Source: Scylla paramamosain
Lineage: Eukaryota; Arthropoda; Malacostraca; Decapoda; Portunidae
Reading direction: 5' to 3'
Length of the DNA: 64,000 nt
Assembly: GCF_035594125.1 (NCBI RefSeq)
Contig: NC_087158.1
Location: 9,029,678 to 9,093,677 of the forward strand
In this document: in pieces, positions 25,046-34,879 of the stretch
Numbering within the stretch: the stretch's first letter is position 1
How the letters are laid out: every line of letters begins with the position of its first letter
Made by a program: the position numbers and the translations under genes
The notes under the pieces: model-generated
The model's input: only the letters and a program-made list of their open reading frames with translations
Told to the model about the DNA's origin: nothing
Databases searched by the model: none

Positions 25046-28000
25046 TCAACAAAGAACATAATCCTCACTCCATTTGGGTGGATGCCGCTCCCGTCTGGGT
25101 CTCCCTACTACAGGTCCAGCGTCGACATCCGCCAGTGCCCCCTCCAAGGGACACAACTCATCCGCTCCACCTTCCTCCATCACCAGCGGCTCAGGCTCTC
25201 TCAGGTCCAGGTCTCCGTCATCCTCCATCACCAGGGGCTCGTCGTCCCCAAGGCCCTTGTCCTTGTCCTCCTCTTCGTCACTGGTCAGGAGAGCAGCTCG
25301 CTCTCCCCCAGAGAAGCTTCCAGGGCCATGGTAACCCCAGAGCCTGTCAGCGTGCACCACCAGTGCCCGCTTCCTTGGCCCTTGGCGTATCCTGAAGGTG
25401 ACGTCCGAGATGACCTTCTCCACCACGTATGGCCCCTCCCAGGGGCTCTGGAGCTTAGGGGACAATCCTTTCTTACGCCGAGGGTTGTGCAGCCACACCT
25501 GATCCCCCTCGCTAAAGGGTGGTGCCGTTGCCCGGCGGTCGTACCGGTCCTTCATCGCCTCACCGGACACCTTCAGGTTACCCCTCACCTGATGGTGCAC
25601 CTCCCGGAGACGGTCCTGTAGGGCTGTAGCGTACTGGGTGATGGTAGTGGGCAGGTCTTCGTCCGGCGGCCTGCCAGTCACGAGGTCCACTGGTAGCCAG
25701 AGCTCCCGCCCACACATCAGCCGGGCTGGCGTGTAACCGGTCACCTCATGCACGGCGGACCGGTAGGCCAAGAGAAGCAGGGGGATTTTTAAGTCCCAGT
25801 CCTCCTGCCCTTCCTGGCAATATTTGGCCAACTCCTGCCCCAACGTGCGGTTGTAGCGTTCCACCATGCCATCTGACTGCGGCCGCAGGGGTGTAGTACG
25901 AGTTTTCTTGACGCCCAGCAACTGGCAGCACTCCCGGAATACTGCCGACTCAAACTCCCTGCCCTGGTCAGAGTGCAGCTCGTGCGGCACGCCAAACCGG
26001 GCGAAGAACTCGTCCACTAACACACCTGCCACGGTGGCAGCCTCATGGTTTGGCAGCGGATACGCTTCCGGCCATTTAGTGAAGTAGTCCATGGTCACAC
26101 ACACAAAGCGGTTACCTCTCAGTGTCTGAGGGAACGGACCCAGGATGTCCACTGCCACCCTCTCCATAGGTGCCCCAACCTGATACACCTGTAAGGGAGC
26201 AACTGTCTTTCTCCCGGGGCCCATCTTCCCACAGCACACGTCACACACTTTGCACCATTCACTAACATCCTTCCGCATGCCTACCCAATAAACCCGCTGC
26301 TTTAACCGCCCTAGCGTTTTCCTCACACCGAAGTGACCACTTGCATTTCCACCGTGAGCCTCGCGCACTAAGGCCTCCCTCATATTCACAGGGACAATTG
26401 TTTGCCAGAAGGCCACACCACCGTCACATGACTCCCACCGCCGTTGCAGCACACCGTCACTCACTCGCAACACTGCCCATTGCTGCCACAACGCCTTGGC
26501 GGCAGGGCTTAGCGGGGCCACGCTTTCCCATGGCGGTTTTTCTTCACCTTCTTCCCGCAGTGTCACTATGGGCCTGATATCAGCGTCCTGTCGCTGGGCC
26601 TGTTTGAGGTCCTCTCCCCACTCAGTGTCACTGACAAGACCGGCAGCCTTCACGCACACAGGCTCAGTCTCATGGCGTCTACAATGCCTGCAGTCACTGT
26701 CGCAAGGACGGCGACTCAAACTGTCAGCATTGCTATGCATTTTTCCAGGCCGGTATTCGATGTTGTAGTCATGCTGCTCCAGCTTGCCAATCCACCTGGC
26801 CAGCTGCCCCTCCGGGTTTCTGAGGGTTTTCAGCCACCTCAGAGCAGCATGGTCTGTCCTAATCTTGAATCTGGCCCCGTACAAGTAAGGATGGAAGTGA
26901 TCAATGGCCAGGATCACTGCCAACAACTCCTTACGAGTGATGCAATAGTTCCTTTCAGGGGCTGAGAACTTCCTGCTGAAATAGGAGACGACCCACTCTT
27001 GTCCGTCTTTCTCCTGGGACAAGACGGCTCCTACTCCCTCAGCACTCGCATCACAATCCAACACATATGGTTTCATTGGATCCGGGTACGGTAACACAGG
27101 GGCGTTAGCGAGAGCCTCTTTCAGAGTTTCAAAGGCACGTTGACAGTCCTCGCTCCAGTGAAAGCATGCCCCTTTACGAGTCAAGAGATGGAGTGGCACC
27201 GCAATTTGCGCAAAACCCTTCACAAACCTCCGGTAGTACGTACACAACCCAAGGAACCCGCGCACTTCCGTCACACTGCGCGGCACTGGCCACTCCTTAA
27301 CTGACTCTACCTTACCAGGGTCTGTTTTCACTCCCTCACTACTCACTATGTGACCCAGAAACGGCACTTCCCTCTGGAACAGGCTACACTTCTTTGGACT
27401 GAGTTTCACATTTGCCCCCCTGAACCTGTCCAACACTGTCTTAAGCCTCTCCAGAGCCCCCTTGAACGAATTCCCGTACACTAGCACATCGTCCAAGTAC
27501 ACCAGGGCGCTTTTCCACAGCAACCTATCCAACACACGCTCCATTAGACGCTCAAAGGTGGCCGGGGCATTCACCAGACCAAAACTCATCACTTTAAACT
27601 GATACAGTCCCTGCCCATACGAGAAGGCCGTTTTCTCTCTGTCCTCCTCCGCAACCTCAACTTGATGGTAACCTGATTTCAAGTCTAAGGTGGAGAACCA
27701 CTGGGCCCCCGTGAGCGCGTCAAGTGTGTCATCCACCCTCGGTAGAGGGTAAGAGTCCTTTGTCGTCACCGCGTTAAGGCCCCGATAGTCCACACAACAC
27801 CTGGTAGACCCATCCTTCTTCTTAACGAGGACAACAGCAGCACTCCAGGGACTAGCCGACTTTTCGATTATCCCTTGCGCGCGCAACTCCTCCACGGCTT
27901 TTTCCACTTCCAGCCGACGAGCAGGCGCAATCCGGCGGGGCGGCAACTTAACCGGCCGACTATCCCCTGTGTGAATGCGGTGTTTAACCAGACTGGTCCG

Positions 28001-28663
28001 GCCCAGGTCATTATCTCCCTGCGAGAAGACATCTGCATACAGAGTCAGCACTTCCTTCACCTCGTCCACCTGTTCCCCAGACAGGCATGCCGAACTCCTC
28101 TGCAATAGATCCTGCAGATGAGGTGGAACCCCAGTGCTACTCCCCTGCATGTCCTCGCAATGACCTTCCGGGTCCATAGTCGTCTGTACACCTTCACACT
28201 CTTCCGACCCTTGACTTTCCTCCTTCTGTTCCTTACTGAGACGGCAGCGGTGGCTGGCTTCGGGTAGGGACGCAGTATGGGCTCGGTGAGTTTCAATTGA
28301 AGCTTCACACTCCTCTGCGTCAACACCGCCCTCCTGTAGCGGCACCACACTACCTCTGACCAACATAGTCATTTCCCCGAAGTCCAGCACCGCCCTGCTC
28401 TGCTTCAGGTAGTCTAGGCCGAGCAAGTTCTCCCCGACGTCCGCTACAAAGACGGGAAGATGCTCCTCCGTGCTGCCAACCGCAATCCTGGCATGCACTG
28501 GTCCCCTCAGCTGTGTGCAGTGCCCTGTAATACCACACAGTTGTTGCTGGGCCACCGGGGGCTGTCCAGTTGCCACCACCCCGTCCTGCACGAAGGTACG
28601 TTCCGCGCCCGAGTCCACAGTGAGGCAGCAAGATTTGCCATCCACTTGCCCGCCCACCTGCAC
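25046..28663 (-). CDS. pol: Ty3/gypsy pol polyprotein (protease, RT, RNase H, integrase), copy 1
   Basis: Intact 1205-codon frame for copying element RNA and inserting it. Protease LTVDSGAERTF (Asp-Ser-Gly near residue 17). RT from about residue 235 with STLDLKSGYHQ (324-334), FGLVNAPATF and LVYLDDVLVY (387-396). RNase H with VLDCDASAEGVGAV (534-547). Integrase HHCC from about residue 770 (EAHGG..GHFGV, WCKVCDVC) and a catalytic triad at Asp 839 (VAVDILGPF), Asp 899 (HSDQGREF) and Glu 935 (DGMVERY), a 35-residue last spacing. The tail has a GPY/F-type module (WEGPYVVEKV). The first codon of the frame is GTG, so independent initiation is unlikely. The frame is -1 relative to gag and stays open back to the GGGAAAC heptamer at 28,753-28,759, so the real protein is probably a gag-pol fusion. 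Confidence 0.95.
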   Translation of the reverse strand: MQVGGQVDGKSCCLTVDSGAERTFVQDGVVATGQPPVAQQQLCGITGHCTQLRGPVHARIAVGSTEEHLPVFVADVGENLLGLDYLKQSRAVLDFGEMTMLVRGSVVPLQEGGVDAEECEASIETHRAHTASLPEASHRCRLSKEQKEESQGSEECEGVQTTMDPEGHCEDMQGSSTGVPPHLQDLLQRSSACLSGEQVDEVKEVLTLYADVFSQGDNDLGRTSLVKHRIHTGDSRPVKLPPRRIAPARRLEVEKAVEELRAQGIIEKSASPWSAAVVLVKKKDGSTRCCVDYRGLNAVTTKDSYPLPRVDDTLDALTGAQWFSTLDLKSGYHQVEVAEEDREKTAFSYGQGLYQFKVMSFGLVNAPATFERLMERVLDRLLWKSALVYLDDVLVYGNSFKGALERLKTVLDRFRGANVKLSPKKCSLFQREVPFLGHIVSSEGVKTDPGKVESVKEWPVPRSVTEVRGFLGLCTYYRRFVKGFAQIAVPLHLLTRKGACFHWSEDCQRAFETLKEALANAPVLPYPDPMKPYVLDCDASAEGVGAVLSQEKDGQEWVVSYFSRKFSAPERNYCITRKELLAVILAIDHFHPYLYGARFKIRTDHAALRWLKTLRNPEGQLARWIGKLEQHDYNIEYRPGKMHSNADSLSRRPCDSDCRHCRRHETEPVCVKAAGLVSDTEWGEDLKQAQRQDADIRPIVTLREEGEEKPPWESVAPLSPAAKALWQQWAVLRVSDGVLQRRWESCDGGVAFWQTIVPVNMREALVREAHGGNASGHFGVRKTLGRLKQRVYWVGMRKDVSEWCKVCDVCCGKMGPGRKTVAPLQVYQVGAPMERVAVDILGPFPQTLRGNRFVCVTMDYFTKWPEAYPLPNHEAATVAGVLVDEFFARFGVPHELHSDQGREFESAVFRECCQLLGVKKTRTTPLRPQSDGMVERYNRTLGQELAKYCQEGQEDWDLKIPLLLLAYRSAVHEVTGYTPARLMCGRELWLPVDLVTGRPPDEDLPTTITQYATALQDRLREVHHQVRGNLKVSGEAMKDRYDRRATAPPFSEGDQVWLHNPRRKKGLSPKLQSPWEGPYVVEKVISDVTFRIRQGPRKRALVVHADRLWGYHGPGSFSGGERAALLTSDEEEDKDKGLGDDEPLVMEDDGDLDLREPEPLVMEEGGADELCPLEGALADVDAGPVVGRPRRERHPPKWSEDYVLC

Positions 28664-28689
28664 TGTCCGGGCACCCTTGGCGCGGCAAC

Positions 28690-30072
28690 TTAGGCGGACT
28701 GGGGTCTCTGGCTCTCTGGCTGGCGCTCGACCCCTTCCACCAGCCTCTTTCCGTTTCCCCCAGCCTCCTTGCTATTCCTGGGAGAGACGAGGGCACACTC
28801 TGCCGTCTTGTGCCCCTGACCGCAGTTCCAACAACAGGGTTTGTACTGGTACTGCCCTGCTCTGCCGTTGACAGCCTTTCCGCTACTCAATCCCTGCGGG
28901 CAGTACCTCTTGGTGTGCCCCTGCTGCCCGCAAGAGTAGCACTTACCCCTGAACTCACCTATGGGCGGTGAAGGGCTAGAGTAGGCCTTCCGCACGGCCC
29001 CTTTCTTTGCCTTCACTCTCTGCGGGACATAATTCCCGCTGGGTCGCTCCCGCGTCGTCCGGAGAAATTACTCCATCTCCAGGCCCCTCGCCAGGGCCTC
29101 CTGAAGGTCCTTGGGGTGTGCCTGCTGGACGTATATCCTCAGTTGTTGGTTATCGATGGCATCAACGAACTGATCCCGCAGGAGAATGGTGATCATCTCC
29201 TCACTGGCCTCCGGGTACGCACGCCGCACCAGCACCTCCAAATCCTGCGCCAGGCGTGTCAGGGTCTCCCCCGGGCCTCGTAACCTGGCCTGGAACCTTG
29301 TCCTGAACACCTCGGTTTGGTGCTGGTACCCGTACCTCCTCTCCAGTGTCGCCGTCACTTTACTATACGAGCACCGCTGGGCAGCTGGCAGCTGGTTCAG
29401 GACTTCTAATGCCGGTCCTTTGAGTGCCCACACCAGCTGCATGGCCATCTCAGGGCGACTCCACTGGCGGGCGCTGGCCAAGAGCTCGAACTGTGTCTTA
29501 TACGCTTCCCAAGACACTGTTCCATCGAACTCCTGTGGCCGGCGCCTCGGCCCGTCCTTCAGCCTCCGTGACCTGGAGCTGGCAGCAGAGGGGTACGACT
29601 TTACTGAGGCTGTCGGGGATGGTGGAGGTGATAAGACGTTTACAGGAGAGCGTAGGGGAGACGGTATCACCTTGGCCAATGGAGAAAGGCTGTTTAGGCT
29701 TCCGTGACAACTATTATCCTCCTCCCCTTCGTCACTCCCCCCCTCAGTCTCACTAGCACGCCCACTTGACCGGAACAGCGTGCCTTTATGCTGAGAGAGT
29801 ACAGGAGGCGCCTGTGCTGCCACAACCTCATCCACATATCTCCTCAGTTCACTGGCCGCTTTTTCCACCTCTCCCTTCACCTGATCCTTGGTGAACACTT
29901 CACTTAACACCTCGTCTTTAACCCGTGAACACTCCTCCTTCACGAGCCCCATAACCTCCTTAAATACACGGTCTACACTGCTCGTCACCGCTTGCAACTC
30001 AGCATGCTGTACCTCTCCCTGCGCCTTCAGGGCACTCATAACATCCGCTAGTGTGATTTCTTTCGCCGCCAT
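28690..30072 (-). pseudogene. gag: Ty3/gypsy gag, copy 1, one in-frame stop
   Basis: Gag coats element RNA. The ATG at 30,072 starts MAAKEITLADVMSALKAQGE; a helical N-terminal part and a Ser/Pro-rich linker lead to a capsid-like block (FDGTVSWEAYKTQFELLASA, LERRYGYQHQTEVFRTRF). A TAA after GLEME (29,068-29,070) interrupts the frame, which resumes in phase with FLRTTRERPSG. Copy 2 has TCA here, so the stop is probably a point mutation, although readthrough cannot be excluded. Downstream are two knuckles: CYSCGQQGHTKRYC (normal CCHC) and CWNCGQGHKTAEC, one residue short (CX2CX3HX4C); copy 2 has the same short form. The natural stop is at 28,690-28,692. Confidence 0.9.
28753..28759 (-). promoter_or_regulatory. 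Predicted -1 frameshift slippery heptamer, gypsy copy 1
   Basis: On the minus strand G GGA AAC is phased exactly on gag codons (AAC codon first base at 28,755), and the pol (-1) frame is open from here on. The same heptamer in the same phase is kept in copy 2 at 50,515-50,521 although neighbouring codons differ. Functional slippage is inference. Confidence 0.65.
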
Positions 30073-30264
30073 GCTGACTTAATTACTGTAAGGCACCGTA
30101 ACTTAACACAACACGCAGCTTACCATGGCAAAACACACTGCACCGTCCGCCCGCCCGCTGCGATCCACAAGTACGTTACCCGTACCACCGCTGCTCGCCT
30201 CCCCTGTGCAATACACACGCACACTCGGTAACACACCGCGACGCACACAGTTAGCACTTAACTC

Positions 30265-30282
30265 ATCCCACTCCTGACACCA
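30265..30282 (-). promoter_or_regulatory. tRNA-Leu primer binding site of gypsy copy 1
   Basis: One base inside the 5' LTR. The plus strand reads ATCCCACTCCTGACACCA, the same as the CCA-tailed 3' end of animal tRNA-Leu(CAG) as I know it, so the element's RNA would anneal to that tRNA over 18 nt. Copy 2 keeps the same 18 bases (51,955-51,972). Confidence 0.85.
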
Positions 30283-30283
30283 C

Positions 30284-30783
30284 TGTAACTTCACCACCCC
30301 GTGGGCAGTCACACTTACACTTTTAGGGTCCGGTGCTTCCTGCATACGTGACGGTGAACTTACCCTGCGGCGCTCCGTGTTCTTCCCTGGCTCCCCTCAG
30401 AAGGCGAATAGTAAAACACACTTGTGGCTTCTGGCCCTCTATTCTCCGTTGCTCACACTACACAGTAGTCCTATGCTGTAGCTCGGCACCCCGGGCCTCT
30501 TGTCGACCCTCGGAAGGCTTCTTGACGCCTCGCTCCAGCTCACAAAGGCACATACAAGTACAGGAGGCAGTGTCGGCGACGCGCGGGCTTTCTTCCCTCA
30601 CCAGTGTTCTCCTGCCACTCTGTCTCCCAAACTGTTCCGCCACCAATCCCAGGGCTGCTACACGTCACGTGATACTCCCGAGCCCCAGGGTAGGCGGCCA
30701 GCGAGGTGACGTAGTGTGACGTCATCCTCCACTTCAGCTGGGACTCAGTCTGGGTATCTTCATGATCTTGCCCTCTCGTGACA
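30284..30783 (-). repeat. Ty3/gypsy copy 1, 5' LTR
   Basis: 500 bp, the partner of 24,426-24,925 with two visible substitutions, followed by the GTAT duplication (30,784-30,787). It should hold the element's promoter for minus-strand transcription. Confidence 0.95.
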
Positions 30784-32498
30784 GTATCATAGCTGATGCT
30801 TACACAAGAATTGGCTACCAATCTCTCAGCATAACGGTCCAGCATTAACAGCATTCTCAGATTTTTTTGAAGTGCTGTCTAGCTGCAATGAAACACATTT
30901 CTCATTTGTCATTTCTAAACGACCCTAGGGAGCAGAGAAAGGTGCTAGCAAAACTCCCTAACCATATTGTCTAGCTGCAATGAAACACACTTCTCATTTG
31001 TCATTTCTAAACGACCCTAGGGAGCAGAGAAAGGTGCTAGCAAAACTCCCTAATCATATTGTTCATGATTGGAGAAAGCAAGTAATGACATATCGTGACA
31101 CTAACAGTAATAGCGGCACTCCTAGTAGTGATGAAGGGCACCACCCACCCTTTGAAATGTTATGTAAATTTATTCAGAAGGAAGCAAAAGGAGCAAGCAA
31201 TCCATTTGTTTCCTGGGATTCAGTAAATAGGAAAGTAAATGATTGGATCAAAACTCAAACAAAACCAGCCAAATGGAAACCAAGGGAATCAAATACCATG
31301 ACAAAGAATAGAGGGAGTAGAACTTTCATGGCTAAATCAATTGAAGAAAAACCAATGTGCTCATTCCAAAGTAAAGTAAATGTACAAGCCAGCAAACGGT
31401 AACCCAAGGAGCAGGAAAGGAAAGCGCGGTTGTGTCATTACTGTACAAAGGATCATGATTTAGATGATTGCAAGGAATTTGCCAAACTTGATGGTAATAC
31501 CAGGAACACATTTGCTAAAGAAAGATGGTTATGTACAGTGTGTTTAAAAATGGGTCACAAGGGAAAAGATTGTAGAAGAAGGAATGTATGTAAAGTATGT
31601 CAGAGATACCATCCCACAGCTCTTCACAATGATGACATGACAAAAATTGAGAGCCAAAGGGAGCCAGAACAAGCAACTCAGCCTAAAGGTGATAAACCCA
31701 CAACAGTAGTAGAAAATAAAGTCAAAGTGACAGAATCAGTCACACATGACATGCACACCATGATAGTTCCTGTATGGTTACATCATGTTAGTAATGAAGA
31801 GAATAAAGTTTTAGTGTATGCCCTGCTGGATGAGCAGTCTGATGCTTCATTCATCAAGGAAAGCACTCTGAATAAATTGGGAATTAGTAGACCACCAGTG
31901 TCACTAATATTCACACAATAAATGGAAAATAAATCACAGATTCTACCAAAATTCATCGACTTCAAGTGAGAGGTTATAATGAAGAAGTGGAAATACATAA
32001 AGCATTTCAGCTGGACGGAGTCAGATACCAAGGCCAAAGACTGCTTGTAACTGACCCCACTTAAAGGCAATCTCTGACAAACTAATGAAATATGACCCAA
32101 ATGTTGACATAGGATTCCTCATTGGTCTTGATTGTGCAGAAGCCATTATGGCAGAAGAGCAAATAGCAGGTGATAGTAAGAAGCATCCCTATGCACATAG
32201 GACAGAGGTAGGTTGGAGGATCATTGGTAGAATCTCTCCTCATACAAGTCCAGTGGAGGATACAGTGGTAGTCTATAGAACAGTGACACAAGAAGTAGAA
32301 ATCGATGAAGAAAAAAGGGTTAATTTCTTAGTGGTTCCTATTAAAACCAAAAAGATGATTAATCCTTCTCAATTGAGAGATATGTTTGAACTTGACTTCA
32401 ATGACAGAAAGTCAGCTGACACTCCATTATCATATGAAGATAAAAGGTTTATGAGTAAGATGAAAGAAGGAGTACATCAGCTGAAGGATGGGCATTAC
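30784..32498 (+). pseudogene. BEL/Pao gag end and protease region, copy 2
   Basis: Continues copy 2 after the gypsy insertion. A 92-bp tandem duplication lies at 30,878-31,061. Knuckle CHYCTKDHDLDDC keeps the Cys lost in copy 1, and CTVCLKMGHKGKDC follows. The gag-to-protease junction (VCKVCQRYHPTALH) is in frame here, unlike copy 1. Protease YALLDEQSDASFIKES. The WRIIGRISPH region deleted in copy 1 is present. In-frame stops occur near 31,402 and 31,920, with further lesions at 31,990-32,060. Confidence 0.88.
30878..31061. repeat. 92-bp tandem duplication in BEL copy 2
   Basis: TCTAGCTGCAATGAAACACA starts at 30,878 and again at 30,970; the units differ at a few positions (e.g. CCTAACCATATTG vs CCTAATCATATTG). 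Confidence 0.92.
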
Positions 32499-33805
32499 AA
32501 GACCAGTTCCCTCTATAAGTTAAATCCCTTCATTGATAAAAATGGTATCATGAGGATAGGAGGAAGATTAAAGCTTTCTAACCTGACAGATGAATCCAAG
32601 TATCCAGTCATCCTTACCAAAACATCACACATAATCTGGCTGATAATATGGCACCACCAAAAAAAAAAAAAAAAAATCATCAAGGCAGGGGCATAACTTT
32701 AAATGAAATCAGGTCATGTGGATACTGGATAGTAGGAGGATCATCCCTAGTGTCAAGGCATATTTTAAAGTACATTATTTGTCATAAAGTTAGAAGTACA
32801 ACACAGGGACAAAAGATGGCAGACCTGCCTATTGACAGACTAGAACCATCACCTCCTTTTACATACTCACCAGTAGATTTCTTTGGCCCTTTCTATGTTA
32901 AAGAGGGGTGTAAAGAGCTTAAAAGATATGGAGTGCTCTTTACTTGCATAGCATGTAGAGCCGTGCACATAGAGACAGCCAACAGCATGGATACAAGTTT
33001 CTCCTTAAGTGTATATCGTTGCTTTGTAGGATGAAGAGGGCCTGTAAGACAGTTTAGATGTGACCAAGGAACTAACTTTGTTGGAGCCAAATCAGAGTAC
33101 AAGAAATGCTTGAAAGAAATAAATAACGATAAAGTCAGACAAGAACTTATGAAAGACCAGTGTGACTGGATTGTATTTAACAAGAATGCACCCAATGCCA
33201 GTCACATTGGAGGTGTTTGGGTGAGGCAGATACGCACAGTGAGAAATGTGAGAAATGTGCCCTCTGTGTTACTTCATCAGCATGGTACAACAGTTAGATG
33301 ACCAAGATCTGAGAACCTTCTTAATAAAAGCTGAAAATATAGTTAATGGTTGTCGTCTAATTGTGGACCATCTTAACTCCCCAGATAGTTCTACACGACT
33401 GACACCCAATAATTTGTTAACTATGAAAACAAAGGTAGTACTGCCTTCTCCAAGCATTTTTATTAAGAAGGACCTGTATTGCATAACGAGATGGTGCAGA
33501 GCACAATACCTAGCCAACCTGTTCTGGTCCAGGTGGAAAAAGGAGTATGTGCAATTTCTACAACTTAGAAATAAGTGAACAACACCAAAGAGGAATCTCA
33601 GTGCAGATGACAAAGTTATCATCAAAGATCAGAATGTAGCAAGGAACCAGTGGAAGCTGGGAAGAATAACAGAAGCATCTCCTGATCGTGATGGCCTAGT
33701 AAGAAAGGTTAAGGTCCTGGTGTCAGACTGTAATCTCAACAACCAGGAAAGATGCACAAAGACTAACAGGACCATCATAGAGAGGTCAATACATAGTATT
33801 GCTGT
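32499..33805 (+). pseudogene. BEL/Pao integrase fused to a deleted pol, copy 2
   Basis: About 2 kb present in copy 1 (roughly 19,200-21,205: all of RT and RNase H) is missing. The junction KDGHY-KTSSLYKLNPF is in frame, so protease linker and integrase form one reading frame. An A-run (32,659-32,676) breaks the zinc-binding region (copy 1 CACAAAAGAACAAATC). The core keeps FGPFYVK and CDQGTNFVGA; the Glu region is GGVWVRQ, so the catalytic Glu is Val here. A stop at 33,031 and later frameshifts finish it. It is a non-autonomous, dead derivative. Confidence 0.88.
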
Positions 33806-33946
33806 TAGAAGGTAATGCATAATAATAGACCGGAGCATCCCCATCAAGGAGCCAGTGTAACAAAGCACATTATGTGCTAATCCTAGTTTTTAAGGTACAT
33901 ACCAATGTTAATTTTAGGTAAATTGTTGCACAATTTAGGAGACCCA

Positions 33947-34475
33947 TGTTACTGTACATAAAGTGCATGTACCTCATGTCATTATTTCTCAATAATCATA
34001 AGTGAAATGTTCAATAGTTTTCTATTTGCATGAAGACGTGTAATATGTGTAAGTATCAGTATTCAATGCTATATTAGGCACCGAAGCCGATGGTCACTTG
34101 TTAGTAGAGTGTGGTTAACCCACTGGTGGCCTGCGGGCGTCGCTCAAGGCCAAGTCGCGCTCAGACAAAGACAGGCAGGAAGGTGACTGAGGTAAATACT
34201 TTAATTTTGTAGTAAAAACTGAATGTTATAGTGCCAAGTTGATTGCATGTATTGTTATTGAATACTGTAGTATGTTGAAAGCGTTTAATATCATTGTATA
34301 ATGTTATTTTATAAGAAATTGAGACCGAGAACTTGTTTGCAGTTCTTACGGTCATGACTACCTCAGCAATAAATGTCAGAGAGAGAGAACTCCCTTTCTT
34401 CAACCCTACACTGATGGGTGTGATCAACAAAACAGATCACCTGAGAGATAATGAAGACCTGCCGGTGTGGCTACA
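33947..34475 (+). repeat. BEL/Pao copy 2, 3' LTR
   Basis: 529 bp, TGTTACTG...GGCTACA, more diverged from the two LTRs of copy 1 than those are from each other. It is preceded by a purine-rich TTTAGGAGACCCA tract. There is no matching 5' LTR for this copy. Confidence 0.9.
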
Positions 34476-34879
34476 ACTATTGTGTGCAGGATTACGCCTA
34501 GAGCAGCTCATGAAATGAGGAATGGAGCCTCCCATTCCTATGTCTAGTTGCAAACAGTTGCCATTCCCCTCATTGTAATCATGGCAGCTTGAGCTATAGC
34601 ATCTAAGAAATGTTGTTCAGCTTATTGCAGTGAGGCACTACGATAATTATCACTATGTAACACTATTTTTATTTTTAACAAGCAAGTGTTTTTTCCAACT
34701 CCTTTCATTGCAAAACAATAGAAAATGTCCATTATTCCTGTCAATCTTTGCTTTTGTGGCTTTTAGAATAGCTAAATTTCACCATTTTCACCATTTTTGG
34801 GCAGAAAACAAAACAAAATAAAATTGTAATGACAAAAATTTATTTCAAAACTTTTAGGATTAAAAATTAACATTTTTTT
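34476..34879. other. AT-rich interval, 3' flank of the split pseudogene
   Basis: No open frame of note. Probably the 3' untranslated region of the minus-strand pseudogene plus flank. Nothing else recognised. Confidence 0.4.

Larger units (their letters stand above)
24426..30783 (-). mobile_element. Young full-length Ty3/gypsy retrotransposon, copy 1
   Basis: 6358 bp with 500-bp near-identical LTRs, a GTAT duplication, an 18-nt primer binding site, a polypurine tract, gag with two zinc knuckles and an uninterrupted 1205-codon pol. It is GC-rich and unlike the AT-rich BEL copy it split. The only lesion seen is one stop codon in gag. Copy 2 (38,719-52,598) is a diverged relative with different LTRs. 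Confidence 0.96.

Noticed and set aside
25082..25621. 179-codon plus-strand frame
   Set aside because: Antisense shadow of the gypsy pol gene.
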